A DNA stretch of 64,000 nucleotides from Pseudomonas oryzihabitans (GCF_001518815.1 NZ_CP013987.1:1343001-1407000); one strand, 5' to 3'; shown: positions 21,380-32,841, counted from the first letter of the stretch. Notes: generated by a model not told the origin, from the sequence alone. Numbers and translations are program-made.

Positions 21380-22162
21380 TCACGCAGAAACGCGGGGAAA
21401 GGTTTCGTCCTTTCTCAGGGTCAGGATCTCGTAACCCTCTTCGGTGACCAGCACCGTGTGTTCCCACTGCGCGGACAGCTTGCGGTCCTTGGTGATGGCG
21501 GTCCAGCCATCGCCCAGCAGGCGGGTCTCGTAGCGGCCCTGGTTGATCATCGGCTCGATGGTGAAGATCATCCCGGCCTGCAGCTCGAGGCCAGTGCCGG
21601 CGCGGCCGTAATGCACCACCTGCGGCTCCTCGTGGAAACCCTTGCCGATGCCATGGCCGCAGTATTCGCGGACCACCGAGAAGCCGTTTTTCTCGGCATA
21701 TTTCTGGATGACCTCGCCGATGTCCCCCAGACGCGTGCCGGGACGGACGAGCTCGATGCCCTTGTAGAGGCACTCCTGGGTGACCTGGCAGAGGCGGCCG
21801 GCCCACTCGGGAACGTCACCTACCAGGTACATCTTGCTGGTATCCCCGTGATAGCCATCTTTGATCACGGTGATGTCCACGTTCATGATGTCGCCGCTCT
21901 TGAGTGGCTTGTCATTGGGAATGCCATGGCAGACCACGTGGTTCAGCGAGGTGCAGATGGATTTGGGGTAGCCCTTGTAGTTCAGCGGGGCAGGAATGGC
22001 CTGCTGCACGTTGACGATATAGTCGTGGGCCAGTCGATCCAGTTCTTCGGTAGTGATGCCGGGACGCACGTGTTCGTCCAGCATTTCGAGCACCTCGGCG
22101 GCCAATTGGCCGGCGATGCGCATCTTGGCGATGTCTTCAGGGGTCTTGAGGATGACGGTCAT
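21380..22162 (-). CDS. map: Type I methionine aminopeptidase
   Basis: Removes the initiator methionine from nascent proteins. The 260-residue product has the pita-bread fold landmarks CTSLNHVVCHGIP, DIMNVDITVIKDGYHGDTSKM (metal-ligand aspartates), YCGHGIGKGFHEEP and FTIEPMIN. It is divergent from rpsB, the classical arrangement. A TAGAAT box on the minus strand at 22213-22208 may be its -10 element. Confidence 0.98.
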   Translation of the reverse strand: MTVILKTPEDIAKMRIAGQLAAEVLEMLDEHVRPGITTEELDRLAHDYIVNVQQAIPAPLNYKGYPKSICTSLNHVVCHGIPNDKPLKSGDIMNVDITVIKDGYHGDTSKMYLVGDVPEWAGRLCQVTQECLYKGIELVRPGTRLGDIGEVIQKYAEKNGFSVVREYCGHGIGKGFHEEPQVVHYGRAGTGLELQAGMIFTIEPMINQGRYETRLLGDGWTAITKDRKLSAQWEHTVLVTEEGYEILTLRKDETFPRVSA

Positions 22163-22300
22163 CGGAAATCTCTAGGTATCACGCCGGGTGTTAGCTTTCG
22201 ATCCGTTATTCTATCAGAGCTGGTGCCCTTGCTGTGGCCACCGGCGGCACCCCGGATCTCCGGTGTCCACCAATCGCCGCTGGTGGTATCCGATAAGGCG

Positions 22301-22420
22301 TGATATAAAGTCGCGCGCTTTTTCGGGGCTCTGCCCTTTAGCGCTCCTAACCCCACACACGCATCGACACGATGACCTGGGTGCTTCCCAAGGGAAGTTG
22401 GTCATTGGGATGCGTGGAGG
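22301..22420 (+). promoter_or_regulatory. rpsB promoter and nested-hairpin S2 leader
   Basis: An extended -10 element TGATATAAA (TATAAA at 22304-22309) precedes a leader of about 130 bases. The leader can fold into one long stem of three nested segments: CACGCATC (22358-22365) with GATGCGTG (22409-22416), GATGACC (22371-22377) with GGTCATT (22400-22406), and CTTCCC (22384-22389) with GGGAAG (22392-22397). A structured rpsB leader that binds S2 is known in gamma-proteobacteria; that this is the same element is inference. Confidence 0.65.
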
Positions 22421-22447
22421 CCCAACCCGACTACGAGGAACATCTAA

Positions 22448-23185
22448 ATGTCTCAAGTCTCCATGCGTGACATGCTGAAAGCCGGCGTGCATTTCGGCCA
22501 CCAAACCCGTTACTGGAACCCGAAGATGGGCAAGTACATCTTCGGTGCGCGCAACAAGATCCACATCATCAACCTCGAAAAAACCCTGCCGATGTTCAAC
22601 GAGGCCCTGACCTTCGTTGAGCGCCTGGCTTCCGGCAAGAACAAGATCCTGTTCGTCGGCACCAAGCGTTCCGCCGGCAAGATCGTTCGCGAAGAAGCCG
22701 CTCGTTGCGGTCAGCCCTTCGTCGATCACCGCTGGTTGGGCGGCATGCTGACCAACTACAAGACCATCCGTGCCTCGATCAAGCGTCTGCGCGATCTGGA
22801 AATCCAGTCCCAGGACGGTACTTTCGACAAGCTGACCAAGAAAGAAGCCCTGATGCGTACCCGTGACCTCGAGAAGCTCGAGCGCAGCCTGGGTGGTATC
22901 AAGGAGATGGGCGGCCTGCCGGACGCACTGTTCGTGGTCGACGTCGACCACGAGCGCATCGCCATCACCGAAGCCAACAAGCTGGGCATCCCGGTCATCG
23001 GCGTAGTCGATACCAACAGCAGCCCGGAAGGCGTTGACTACGTCATCCCCGGTAACGACGACGCCTTCCGCGCCGTTCAGCTGTACCTGAGCAGCGTTGC
23101 CGATGCCGTGATCCGTGGTGGTAACAACGGTGGTGCGGGCGAGCAATTCGTCGAAGAAGCCGCTGCCGAAGCCGTCGAGGGCTGA
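22448..23185 (+). CDS. rpsB: 30S ribosomal protein S2
   Basis: Small-subunit ribosomal protein of 245 residues beginning [26 protein letters not shown], shown here only in part. Landmarks are [26 protein letters not shown] and [23 protein letters not shown]. It is the first gene of the rpsB-tsf pair and has a structured leader suited to feedback control by S2. Confidence 0.99.
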   Translation: MSQVSMRDMLKAGVHFGHQTRYWNPKMGKYIFGARNKIHIINLEKTLPMFNEALTFVERLASGKNKILFVGTKRSAGKIVREEAARCGQPFVDHRWLGGMLTNYKTIRASIKRLRDLEIQSQDGTFDKLTKKEALMRTRDLEKLERSLGGIKEMGGLPDALFVVDVDHERIAITEANKLGIPVIGVVDTNSSPEGVDYVIPGNDDAFRAVQLYLSSVADAVIRGGNNGGAGEQFVEEAAAEAVEG

Positions 23186-23223
23186 GCAAGTCGACCCTAG
23201 GGTCGAGCGGTTCGACGTGCGAG

Positions 23224-23245
23224 AAGGGGGCCTAGCCCCCTTTTT
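23224..23245 (+). terminator. Intrinsic terminator/attenuator between rpsB and tsf
   Basis: Stem GGGGGC (23226-23231) with GCCCCC (23235-23240), three-base loop, then five T. It lies 40-60 bases after rpsB and before tsf, so it probably reduces tsf expression relative to rpsB, as expected from protein ratios. Confidence 0.8.
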
Positions 23246-23316
23246 GCCTACTGGCGTTTCATTGGCTCCGTCTCTGTGCGGAGTGACCTCGAAACCGATT
23301 CAAGAGGATTTCAAAC

Positions 23317-24186
23317 ATGGCAGAAATCACTGCAGCCCTGGTCAAAGAACTGCGCGAGCGCACCGGCCAAGGCATGATGGATTGCAAGAAGGCCCTGGCC
23401 GCTGCCGGTGGCGACATCGAGAAAGCCATCGACGACATGCGTGCCGCTGGCGCCATCAAGGCTGCCAAGAAGGCCGGTAACGTGGCTGCCGAAGGCTCCA
23501 TCGCGGTCAAGGTCGCTGATGACCACAAGGCTGCCGTCATCATCGAAGTCAACTCCCAGACCGATTTCCTGGCTCTGCAGGACGACTTCAAGGGCTTCGT
23601 CGCCGCCAGCCTGGACAAGGCCTTTGCCGAGAAGATGAGCGATGCCGCTCCGCTGATCGCCGCTCAGGAAGCTGCTCGTGAGGCGCTGGTCGCCAAGTGT
23701 GGCGAGAACGTCAACATCCGTCGCCTGACCCGTGTCGAAGGCGATGTCGTTGGCGCCTACCTGCACGGTCACCGCATCGGTGTGGTCGTTACCCTGCAGG
23801 GTGGCACCGCCGAACTGGCCAAGGAAATCGCCATGCACGTCGCGGCGAGCAACCCCCAGTTCCTGAATCCCTCCCAGGTTTCCGAAGAAGCTGTCGCCAA
23901 GGAAAAGGAAATTTTCCTGGCGCTGAACGCCGACAAGATCGCTGGCAAGCCGGAAAACATCGTGGAGAACATGGTCAAGGGTCGTATCAACAAGTTCCTG
24001 GCCGAAGCCAGCCTGGTTGAGCAGCCCTTCATCAAGGATCCGGAAGTCAAGGTCGGTGAGCTGGCCAAGAAAGCCGGCGCCGAGATCGTCTCCTTCGTGC
24101 GCTACGAAGTGGGCGAAGGCATCGAGAAGGCCGAAGTCGACTTCGCTGCCGAAGTGGCTGCCCAGCTGGCTGCCAGCAAGCAGTAA
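23317..24186 (+). CDS. tsf: Translation elongation factor Ts
   Basis: Guanine-nucleotide exchange factor for EF-Tu. The 289-residue product has the N-terminal UBA-like motif VKELRERTGQGMMDCKKAL and the EF-Tu-contact motif SQTDFLA near residue 80. Size and position after rpsB are standard. Confidence 0.99.
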   Translation: MAEITAALVKELRERTGQGMMDCKKALAAAGGDIEKAIDDMRAAGAIKAAKKAGNVAAEGSIAVKVADDHKAAVIIEVNSQTDFLALQDDFKGFVAASLDKAFAEKMSDAAPLIAAQEAAREALVAKCGENVNIRRLTRVEGDVVGAYLHGHRIGVVVTLQGGTAELAKEIAMHVAASNPQFLNPSQVSEEAVAKEKEIFLALNADKIAGKPENIVENMVKGRINKFLAEASLVEQPFIKDPEVKVGELAKKAGAEIVSFVRYEVGEGIEKAEVDFAAEVAAQLAASKQ

Positions 24187-24209
24187 GCCCGGCATCCGCC
24201 GTTGACCAG

Positions 24210-24244
24210 GAGGCCGCCCGCTTCGAGCGCGCGGCCTCTTTGTC
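24210..24244 (+). terminator. Probable terminator after tsf
   Basis: Arms GAGGCCGC (24210-24217) and GCGGCCTC (24231-24238) with an inner CGCT/AGCG stem, followed by the weak T tract TTTG. The stem is strong but the T run is short, so read-through to pyrH is possible. Confidence 0.6.
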
Positions 24245-24378
24245 AAATTGGTAGGCAGGTCTAGTTTCTCGCCTCCCAAGGAGTTTTTTGCCGATTGGAG
24301 TGAACGCAACTGCGGTTGCGCTTTCCTATCGCAGGATCAAAATCCCCCGCACATGTTCATCGCCACAGGAGAGAGTGA

Positions 24379-25122
24379 ATGGCACAGCAGATGAGTGGTC
24401 GCCAACCCCGTTACAAGCGTATTCTGCTGAAGCTCAGTGGCGAAGCCCTGATGGGAAGTGAAGACTTCGGGATCGATCCGAAGGTGCTGGATCGCATGTC
24501 GCTGGAAATCGGCCAGCTGGTGGGCATTGGTGTTCAGGTCGGTCTGGTGATCGGCGGTGGCAACCTGTTCCGCGGTGCGGCGCTGTCCGCCGTGGGCATG
24601 GACCGGGTGACCGGCGACCACATGGGCATGCTGGCTACCGTGATGAACGCCCTGGCCATGCGCGACGCCCTGGAGCGCTCCAACATTCCCGCCACGGTGA
24701 TGTCCGCCATCTCCATGGTCGGCGTGACTGACCAGTACGATCGCCGCAAGGCATTGCGTCAGTTGAAGGGTGGCGAAGTGGTCATCTTCTCCGCCGGTAC
24801 CGGCAATCCGTTCTTCACCACCGATTCCGCCGCCTGCCTGCGTGCGATCGAGGTGGAAGCCGATCTGGTGCTCAAGGCCACCAAGGTGGATGGTGTATAC
24901 ACGGCTGATCCCTTCAAGGATCCCAATGCCGAAAAATTCGAGCGCTTGACCTACGACGAGGTGCTCGACCGCAAGCTGGGTGTCATGGATCTCACGGCTA
25001 TCTGTCTCTGCCGTGATCACAACATGCCCCTGCGGGTTTTCAACATGAACAAGCCCGGCGCCCTGCTCAACATCGTGGTGGGTGGTGGCGAGGGTACCCT
25101 GATCGAGGAGGGAGCAGCATGA
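24379..25122 (+). CDS. pyrH: UMP kinase PyrH
   Basis: Phosphorylates UMP to UDP; a hexameric amino-acid-kinase-fold enzyme. The 247-residue product shows [40 protein letters not shown] and [13 protein letters not shown]. Its stop overlaps the frr start by four bases. A 192-bp gap with a terminator-like hairpin separates it from tsf, so it likely has its own promoter. Confidence 0.98.
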   Translation: MAQQMSGRQPRYKRILLKLSGEALMGSEDFGIDPKVLDRMSLEIGQLVGIGVQVGLVIGGGNLFRGAALSAVGMDRVTGDHMGMLATVMNALAMRDALERSNIPATVMSAISMVGVTDQYDRRKALRQLKGGEVVIFSAGTGNPFFTTDSAACLRAIEVEADLVLKATKVDGVYTADPFKDPNAEKFERLTYDEVLDRKLGVMDLTAICLCRDHNMPLRVFNMNKPGALLNIVVGGGEGTLIEEGAA

Positions 25123-25676
25123 TTGACGAGATCAAGAAGGATGCGCAGGCGCGCATGACCAAGACCCTGGAAGCCCTGGGCCACGCCTTTGCCAAGATCC
25201 GTACCGGGCGTGCTCACCCGAGCATCCTGGACAGCGTCATGGTGTCTTACTACGGCAGCGATACCCCGCTGCGTCAGGTCGCCAACGTCAACGTCGAGGA
25301 TTCGCGGACCCTGGCCTTGAACGTGTTCGACAAGAGCATGATCCAGGCCGTGGAAAAGGCCATCATGACCTCGGACCTGGGCCTCAATCCGGCCACTGCG
25401 GGCACCACCATTCGCGTGCCGATGCCGGCGCTAACCGAAGAGACGCGCAAGGGCTTCACCAAGCAGGCGCGTGCCGAAGCCGAACAGGCACGGGTCTCCG
25501 TGCGCAACATCCGTCGCGATGCCCTGGCTCAGCTCAAGGACCTGCTCAAGGAAAAAGAAATCAGTGAAGACGAGGATCGTCGTGCTCAGGATGAAGTCCA
25601 GAAGCTGACTGATAAATTCGTCGCCGAGGTGGACAAGGCTCTGGAGGCCAAGGAAGCCGACTTGATGGCTGTTTGA
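25119..25676 (+). CDS. frr: Ribosome recycling factor
   Basis: Splits post-termination ribosomes together with EF-G. The 185-residue length is exact for the family; landmarks are [29 protein letters not shown] and [11 protein letters not shown]. It is coupled to pyrH by a four-base overlap and is followed closely by uppS. Confidence 0.98.
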   Translation: MIDEIKKDAQARMTKTLEALGHAFAKIRTGRAHPSILDSVMVSYYGSDTPLRQVANVNVEDSRTLALNVFDKSMIQAVEKAIMTSDLGLNPATAGTTIRVPMPALTEETRKGFTKQARAEAEQARVSVRNIRRDALAQLKDLLKEKEISEDEDRRAQDEVQKLTDKFVAEVDKALEAKEADLMAV

Positions 25677-25694
25677 CAACGGTTGGGATGTAGC

Positions 25695-26443
<749 letters not shown>

Positions 26444-26444
<1 letters not shown>

Positions 26445-27259
26445 TGCTGAAGCAGCGAGTTATCACGGCGATGGTGCTCCTGCCCATCGCGCTGGCCGGA
26501 TTCTTCTGGCTGGAAGGAGCAGCCTTCGCTCTGTTCATCGGTGCGGTCGTTGTCCTGGGTGCCTGGGAATGGGCGCGCTTGGCGGGGCTGGAGGCTCAGC
26601 CGCTGCGTTGCGCCTATGCCGCCGTGGTCGCCCTGGCCTTGCTGCTTTGCTGGTGGATGCCTGCCGGCGCGCACGGCCTGCTGTTCATCAGTCTCGCCTG
26701 GTGGCTGTACGCGACCGTGTTGGTACTGACCTATCCCGATAGCGCTCGGGCCTGGCAGGCTTCCTGGCGACGTCTGCTGATCGGGCTGGTAGTGCTGGTG
26801 CCGGCCTGGCAAGGACTGATGCTGCTCAAGGCAGCGCCGGGCGGCAATCTGCTGATTCTCGAAGTGATGATGCTGGTGTGGCTCGCCGACATCTTCGCCT
26901 ATTTTTCCGGACGGGCCTTTGGCAAGCGCAAGCTGGCGCCAGCCGTAAGTCCGGGCAAGAGCTGGGAAGGGCTCTATGGTGGCTTGGCCGCCGCGCTGGT
27001 GGCCACTCTGGTGCTGGGCTTGGTCCGCGGCTGGGGTTTTGGTGACCTGCTGCAGGCGCTCCTTGGCGCCGCCTGCGTGGTGCTGATCTCCGTGGTGGGC
27101 GACCTCACCGAAAGCATGTTCAAGCGTCAGGCCGGACTCAAGGATAGTAGTCAGCTGCTGCCAGGGCACGGCGGCGTGCTGGATCGTATCGACAGCCTTA
27201 CCGCCGCCGTCCCGCTGTTCGCCTTGCTGCTCTGGTGGGCTGGCTGGGGTGTCCAGTGA
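26444..27259 (+). CDS. cdsA: Phosphatidate cytidylyltransferase CdsA
   Basis: Makes CDP-diacylglycerol from phosphatidate and CTP, the branch point of phospholipid synthesis. The 271-residue product has about seven to eight membrane segments and the family signature near the C-terminus ([27 protein letters not shown]). It overlaps uppS by one base and dxr by four bases. Confidence 0.97.
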
Positions 27260-28437
27260 ACGTCCAGCGGCTCTGCGTCCTGGGTGCCACGGGATCCATC
27301 GGCGCCAGCACCTTGGATGTCGTGGCGCAGCATCCTGACCGTTATCAGATCCTTGCCCTCAGCGGCCATCGCCGTCTGAACGAGCTGGCCGAGCTCTGCC
27401 GTCGCTTCCAGCCGGTCTACGCCGCCGTGCCGGACCAGGCCTCCGCCGACCGGCTGGCCGGTCTGCTGCAGGGCGCCCAGGCGCTCCCTGAGATCTTGGT
27501 AGGGGAGGCGGGTCTGGAGTTCATCGCTGCCCATCCCGAGGTCGATACCGTCATGGCGGCGATTGTCGGGGCGGCGGGACTCAAGCCGACATTGGCCGCG
27601 GTCAAGGCCGGCAAGCGCGTGCTGCTCGCCAACAAGGAAGCCCTGGTCATGAGTGGCGCCCTCTTCATTGAAGCGGTGCAGGCCAGCGGCGCGACCCTGT
27701 TGCCCATCGACAGCGAGCACAATGCGATTTTCCAGTGCCTGGCCGATCCGGCGACGCCGGGGTTGGCCCGCAAGGGCGTGCGCCGAATCTTGCTCACGGC
27801 CTCAGGCGGCCCGTTCCGTGAGACACCGGCCGAAGAGTTGATCGGAGTGACACCGGATCAGGCCTGCGCTCACCCCAAGTGGTCGATGGGGCGCAAGATT
27901 TCGGTGGATTCGGCCACCCTGATGAACAAGGGGCTGGAGTTGATCGAAGCCTGCTGGCTGTTCGAGGCGATACCGGATCAGGTCGAGGTGGTCATCCACC
28001 CCCAGAGCGTCATCCACTCTCTGGTGGACTATGTAGACGGTTCGGTGCTGGCTCAGCTCGGCAACCCCGACATGCGCACTCCCATCGCCCATGCCCTGGC
28101 ATGGCCGGAGCGTATCGGTTCCGGGGTGGCGCCCCTGGACCTGTTCGACATCGGCCGGCTTGAATTCGAGCGGCCCGATGAAGCGCGCTTTCCCTGTCTG
28201 CGCTTGGCGCGCGAAGCCGCTCAGGCGGGCGGTTGCATGCCGGCGACGCTCAATGCCGCCAACGAGGTCGCCGTCGAGGCCTTTCTCGCGGGTCAACTCG
28301 GTTTTACCGAGATCCCGCAACTGATCGAGTCGGTGCTCAAGGGGGTCGAGCCCTGTCCGGCCGCCGATCTGGAAGCGGTCTTCGCGGCCGACAATACCGC
28401 TCGGCAGCTGGCCCAGGAGTGGTTGTCGAGGCGCTGA
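27256..28437 (+). CDS. dxr: 1-deoxy-D-xylulose 5-phosphate reductoisomerase
   Basis: Second enzyme of the MEP isoprenoid pathway, making 2-C-methylerythritol 4-phosphate with NADPH. The 393-residue product has the nucleotide motif [19 protein letters not shown], the metal site [11 protein letters not shown] and [19 protein letters not shown]. The GTG start at 27256 overlaps the cdsA stop, giving the usual length. ispD and ispF of the same pathway lie further along this window. Confidence 0.97.
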   Translation: MNVQRLCVLGATGSIGASTLDVVAQHPDRYQILALSGHRRLNELAELCRRFQPVYAAVPDQASADRLAGLLQGAQALPEILVGEAGLEFIAAHPEVDTVMAAIVGAAGLKPTLAAVKAGKRVLLANKEALVMSGALFIEAVQASGATLLPIDSEHNAIFQCLADPATPGLARKGVRRILLTASGGPFRETPAEELIGVTPDQACAHPKWSMGRKISVDSATLMNKGLELIEACWLFEAIPDQVEVVIHPQSVIHSLVDYVDGSVLAQLGNPDMRTPIAHALAWPERIGSGVAPLDLFDIGRLEFERPDEARFPCLRLAREAAQAGGCMPATLNAANEVAVEAFLAGQLGFTEIPQLIESVLKGVEPCPAADLEAVFAADNTARQLAQEWLSRR

Positions 28438-28503
28438 TCCCGCGCCTCGACACCTGGCCTGCGAGTCCGCAGAATCTGCACACTGAGGTAGCGGAGGCAG
28501 CCA

Positions 28504-29856
28504 ATGTCCATCCTTTATACGATACTGGGAACCCTGATCGCCCTGGGCGTCTTGGTGACCATTCACGAGTATGGCCATTTCTGGACCGCGCGTCGGTGCG
28601 GCGTCAAGGTCCTGCGCTTTTCCGTAGGCTTCGGCAAGCCACTGCTGCGCTGGCACGACCGGTACGGTACCGAATTCGTGGTGGCGGCCATCCCCCTGGG
28701 TGGCTACGTGAAGATGCTGGACGAGCGCGAAGCACCCGTCCCGCCCGAAGAGCAGCATGCCGCCTTCAACCGCAAGACGGTGCGCCAGCGCATCGCCATC
28801 GTGGCCGCTGGTCCGATCGCCAATTTCCTGCTAGCCATCCTGTTCTTCTGGTTGCTGGCCATGCTGGGCTCCCAGCAACCGCGTCCGGTCGTGGGGGCGA
28901 TAGCAGCCGATACACCGGCTGCGACTGCCGGCATCCCGGTCGGGGCGGAGCTGACCGCGATCGATGACGCTGCCGTGGACAGCTGGTCCGCCGTCAACCT
29001 GCGTCTGGTCGATCGTCTGGGTGAAAGCGGTCCGCTGCGCATCCGCTATACGCTTCCAGGGACCACCGCGGAGCAGAATAGCGTCATCGAACTCCACTCC
29101 TGGCTACGCGGTGCGGAAGATCCCGATCCGATTCAGGCGTTGGGCCTGAAACCCTGGCGGCCAGAAATCCCCGCTGTCTTCGCCGAACTGGATCCGGCGG
29201 GTCCTGCCCAGGCCGCTGGCCTGCGGACCGGCGACCGTCTGCTCGCGTTGAACGAGACGGCCATCAAGGACTGGCAGCAGGCGGTGGACTGGGTGCGAGC
29301 CCATCCCAATCAGCAGGTCAAGGTGACTTACGAACGCCAGGGTCGGCAGCAGGACGTTTCCCTTCGCCTTGGGGCGCGCCATGTCGATGCTACCGAGTCC
29401 GGCTATCTGGGCGCCGGTGTGGCGCCGGTCAAATGGCCAGCGGACATGGTTCGCGAAATTAGCTATGGACCGGTGGCCGCCGTGGGTGAAGGCATCGGCC
29501 GAACCTGGCAGATGAGCGTGCTCACGCTGGTTTCCCTGAAGAAGATGCTCTTGGGAGAGCTGTCGGTAAAAAACTTGAGCGGGCCGATAACCATTGCTAA
29601 AGTGGCGGGCGCTTCGGCTCAGTCAGGCCTGGGGGATTTCCTCAATTTTCTGGCGTACCTGAGCATAAGCCTGGGGGTTCTGAATCTGTTGCCTATCCCT
29701 GTGCTCGACGGTGGTCACCTGGTGTTCTACTTCGTCGAGTGGATTCGCGGGCGGCCCTTGTCCGAGCGTGTGCAGACATGGGGCATGCAGATCGGTATTA
29801 GCCTCGTCGTGGGTGTGATGCTGCTGGCCTTGGTCAATGACCTCGGTCGCCTCTGA
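28504..29856 (+). CDS. rseP: Site-2 intramembrane protease RseP (MucP)
   Basis: Zinc metalloprotease of the inner membrane that makes the second cut in the anti-sigma factor after AlgW, freeing AlgU. The 450 residues have HEYGH at 21-25 in the first membrane segment, two PDZ domains (about 110-185 and 205-285), and the C-terminal motif NLLPIPVLDGGHLVF carrying the third zinc ligand. It is located directly before bamA, as in most relatives. Confidence 0.97.
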   Translation: MSILYTILGTLIALGVLVTIHEYGHFWTARRCGVKVLRFSVGFGKPLLRWHDRYGTEFVVAAIPLGGYVKMLDEREAPVPPEEQHAAFNRKTVRQRIAIVAAGPIANFLLAILFFWLLAMLGSQQPRPVVGAIAADTPAATAGIPVGAELTAIDDAAVDSWSAVNLRLVDRLGESGPLRIRYTLPGTTAEQNSVIELHSWLRGAEDPDPIQALGLKPWRPEIPAVFAELDPAGPAQAAGLRTGDRLLALNETAIKDWQQAVDWVRAHPNQQVKVTYERQGRQQDVSLRLGARHVDATESGYLGAGVAPVKWPADMVREISYGPVAAVGEGIGRTWQMSVLTLVSLKKMLLGELSVKNLSGPITIAKVAGASAQSGLGDFLNFLAYLSISLGVLNLLPIPVLDGGHLVFYFVEWIRGRPLSERVQTWGMQIGISLVVGVMLLALVNDLGRL

Positions 29857-29872
29857 CACTCTGCTGATTGCC

Positions 29873-29907
29873 GAATCTGCCGCCCAGTGCGGCAGATTCT
29901 TTATTTG
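29873..29907 (+). terminator. Terminator-like hairpin between rseP and bamA
   Basis: Perfect 11-bp stem GAATCTGCCGC (29873-29883) with GCGGCAGATTC (29889-29899), five-base loop, followed by TTTATTT. It lies wholly inside the 73-bp gap and probably attenuates read-through into bamA. Confidence 0.75.
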
Positions 29908-29929
29908 CCAGTTGGAATAAAAGGGACTC

Positions 29930-32299
29930 ATGAAACGCCTGCTGCTACCTGCGGTAATAGCCGCGCTGATGATCGGCGAGGTACACGCCGAGTCCTTCAC
30001 CATCTCCGATATCCGCGTCAACGGATTGCAACGTGTATCGTCCGGCAGCGTCTTTGGCGCCTTGCCGCTGAACGTGGGCGAGGCCGTTGACGACAACAAA
30101 TTGGCCGAGGCTTCCCGTTCCCTCTTCCGTACCGGATTCTTCCAGGATATCCAGCTGGGTCGTGACGGTAACGTCCTGGTCGTTAACCTGGTCGAGCGTC
30201 CTTCCATTTCCAGTATCACCCTGGAAGGCAACAAGGCGATCTCCAGCGACGACCTGATGAAGGGTCTCAAGCAGGCTGGTCTCGCCGAGGGTGAGATCTT
30301 CCAGCGTGCGACGCTGGAAGGGGTGCGTAATGAACTGCTGCGCCAGTACGTCGCCCAGGGCCGTTATTCCGCCAGCATCGATGCCGAAGTGGTGCCCCAG
30401 CCTCGCAACCGGGTGCAGCTGAAGATCACCATCAACGAGGGCGAGGTCGCGACCATCTCCCACGTCAACGTGGTGGGCAACACGGTCTTTGCCGAAGACG
30501 ATCTCACCTCGCTGTTCGAGCTCAAGCCGAGCAACTGGTTGTCCTTCTTCCGTAACGATGACAAATACTCCCGGGAAAAGTTGGCGGGTGACCTCGAGCG
30601 TCTGCGTTCCTATTACCTGGATCGCGGCTACATCAACATGGACATCACCTCGACCCAGGTGTCCATCACGCCCGACAAGAAGCACGTCTACATCACGGTT
30701 AACGTCAACGAAGGGCAGAAGTACACCGTTCGTGAAGTCAAGCTGTCCGGCGACCTCAAGGTGCCGGAAGACGAACTGCGCAAACTGATGCTGGTCCAGC
30801 CGGGCCAGGTCTTCTCGCGCAAGGTCATGACCAGCACCTCGGACCTGATCACGCGTCGACTCGGCAACGAAGGCTATACCTTCGCCAACGTCAACGGCTT
30901 GCCCGAGCCCCATGACGACGACCACAGCGTTTCTCTGACCTATGTGGTCGACCCGGGCAAGCGTGCCTACGTCAACCGCATCAACTTCCGCGGCAACACC
31001 AAGACCGAGGACGAGGTGCTGCGTCGCGAGATGCGTCAGATGGAGGGCGGTTGGGCTTCCACCTACCTCATCGACCAGTCCAAGACCCGCCTCGAGCGCC
31101 TGGGCTACTTCAAGGAAGTCAAGGTCGAGACGCCCCAGGTGCCTGGCACCGACGACATGGTCGACGTCAATTACAACGTCGAAGAGCAGCCGTCGGGCTC
31201 CATCACAGCCAGCATCGGCTTCGCCCAGAGCGCCGGTCTGATCCTCGGTGGCTCCATCAGCCAGAACAACTTCCTGGGTACCGGCAACCAGGTCAGCATC
31301 GGTCTGACCCGTTCCCAGTACCAGAGTCGCTACAACTTCAGCTTCACCGACCCGTACTTCACCCCGGACGGCGTGAGCCTGGGTTACAACATCTTCTATC
31401 GCAGCACCGACTACAGCAAACTGTACGACAGTGACGTCTCCTACTACTCGATCAACAGCCTGGGTAGCGGTGTCACCCTGGGCTATCCGATCAGCGAGAC
31501 CTCGCGCCTGACCTATGGTCTAAGCGTGCAGAAAGACGAGATCAATCCTGGTACATACAGTGCCGACGAGATCTACGATTTCGTCCAGCGCGAAGGGGAT
31601 AACTTCACCAACTTCAAGGCCAGCATCGGCTGGTCGAGCTCGACCCTGAACCGCGGTGTCCTGCCGACCCGGGGTGCTTCCCAGAGCCTGACCGGTCAGA
31701 TCACCATCCCGGGCAGCGACCTGAGCTTCTACAAACTCGACTACCGCGGCCAGCTGTTCACTCCGTTGACCGACAATACGGCGCTGCGCTTCCATACCGA
31801 GCTGGGCTATGGTGACGGCTATGGCAGTACCGACGGCCTACCGTTCTACGAGAACTATTACGCGGGCGGCTTCAACTCTGTACGGGGTTTCGAGGACAGC
31901 AGTCTGGGTCCGCGGACCACGCCACCGAGGAACCCGGCGACTTACGCTGATCAAGGTCAGGGCTACCGCGATCGGGAGAACGATGAGGCCTTCGGTGGCA
32001 ATGTCCTGATCACCGGTGGTGTGGAATACCTTTTCCCCTTGCCCTTCGTGAAGGATCAGAAGTCCCTGCGAACCGTGCTGTTCTGGGACGTGGGTAACGT
32101 GTTCAGCACCAAGTGCTACCTGAACTCGACACAAAACTGCGGCGACGTCAGCTTCTCCAACATGGCCAGCTCCGTCGGCGTCGGTGTGACCTGGGTTACT
32201 GCCTTGGGTCCGCTGAGCTTCAGCCTCGGCGTTCCAGTCAAGAAGCCGACCAACTCCGATCCGCAGGTCTTCCAGTTCTCGCTGGGTCAGACGTTCTGA
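29930..32299 (+). CDS. bamA: Outer-membrane protein assembly factor BamA
   Basis: Central subunit of the BAM complex, which inserts beta-barrel proteins into the outer membrane. The 789 residues comprise a signal peptide (cut after VHA at residue 20), five POTRA domains (about 21-420) and a C-terminal 16-strand barrel ending in phenylalanine (FQFSLGQTF). The barrel region includes the conserved loop-6 motif VRGFEDSS. It is followed by its chaperone skp and lipid A genes. Confidence 0.98.
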   Translation: MKRLLLPAVIAALMIGEVHAESFTISDIRVNGLQRVSSGSVFGALPLNVGEAVDDNKLAEASRSLFRTGFFQDIQLGRDGNVLVVNLVERPSISSITLEGNKAISSDDLMKGLKQAGLAEGEIFQRATLEGVRNELLRQYVAQGRYSASIDAEVVPQPRNRVQLKITINEGEVATISHVNVVGNTVFAEDDLTSLFELKPSNWLSFFRNDDKYSREKLAGDLERLRSYYLDRGYINMDITSTQVSITPDKKHVYITVNVNEGQKYTVREVKLSGDLKVPEDELRKLMLVQPGQVFSRKVMTSTSDLITRRLGNEGYTFANVNGLPEPHDDDHSVSLTYVVDPGKRAYVNRINFRGNTKTEDEVLRREMRQMEGGWASTYLIDQSKTRLERLGYFKEVKVETPQVPGTDDMVDVNYNVEEQPSGSITASIGFAQSAGLILGGSISQNNFLGTGNQVSIGLTRSQYQSRYNFSFTDPYFTPDGVSLGYNIFYRSTDYSKLYDSDVSYYSINSLGSGVTLGYPISETSRLTYGLSVQKDEINPGTYSADEIYDFVQREGDNFTNFKASIGWSSSTLNRGVLPTRGASQSLTGQITIPGSDLSFYKLDYRGQLFTPLTDNTALRFHTELGYGDGYGSTDGLPFYENYYAGGFNSVRGFEDSSLGPRTTPPRNPATYADQGQGYRDRENDEAFGGNVLITGGVEYLFPLPFVKDQKSLRTVLFWDVGNVFSTKCYLNSTQNCGDVSFSNMASSVGVGVTWVTALGPLSFSLGVPVKKPTNSDPQVFQFSLGQTF

Positions 32300-32337
32300 C
32301 CCAGGTTACACCTTTGCGCTTTACGCAGGAGTCAACT

Positions 32338-32841
32338 GTGCACAAGTACACCCGTTACGCTCTGTTCGCTGCCGTTCTCGTTGCCGCTCCGGTTTTCGCC
32401 GACACCAAGATCGCCGTGCTGAACTACCAGATGGCCCTGCTGGAGTCGGACGCCGCCAAGAAGTACGCGGTCGATTCCGAAAAGAAATTCGGTCCTCAGC
32501 TGAACAAGCTGAAGAATCTGGAAGGCTCGGCCAAGGACATCCAGGACAAGCTCAACAAGGGCGGTGACAAGATGGCCCAGGCTGAGCGCACCCGTCTGGA
32601 AAATGATTTCCGCCAGAAAGCCCGGGATTTCCAGTTCCAGTCCAAGGAACTCAACGATGCCAAGGCCGCGTCCGACCGAGACATGCTCAAGCTGCTCAAG
32701 CCGCGCCTGGACAAGGCCGTGGAAGAGGTGCTGAAGAAGGGTGATTACGATCTGGTGCTCGAGCGCGGTGCCGTGGTGGACGTAAAGCCGCAGTACGACA
32801 TCACGCGCCAAGTCATCGAGCGCATGAACGCGGGTCGTTAA
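32338..32841 (+). CDS. skp: Periplasmic chaperone Skp (OmpH)
   Basis: Trimeric chaperone that escorts unfolded outer-membrane proteins across the periplasm. From GTG 32338 (AGGAG at 32327-32331) the product is 167 residues with a signal peptide cut after VFA at residue 21, then a charged coiled-coil region forming the tentacles. The stop overlaps the lpxD start by one base. Confidence 0.94.
   Translation: MHKYTRYALFAAVLVAAPVFADTKIAVLNYQMALLESDAAKKYAVDSEKKFGPQLNKLKNLEGSAKDIQDKLNKGGDKMAQAERTRLENDFRQKARDFQFQSKELNDAKAASDRDMLKLLKPRLDKAVEEVLKKGDYDLVLERGAVVDVKPQYDITRQVIERMNAGR

Noticed and set aside
23224-23245. GC-rich hairpin considered as part of a small RNA
   Set aside because: Its place between rpsB and tsf and its T run are fully explained by an attenuating terminator.
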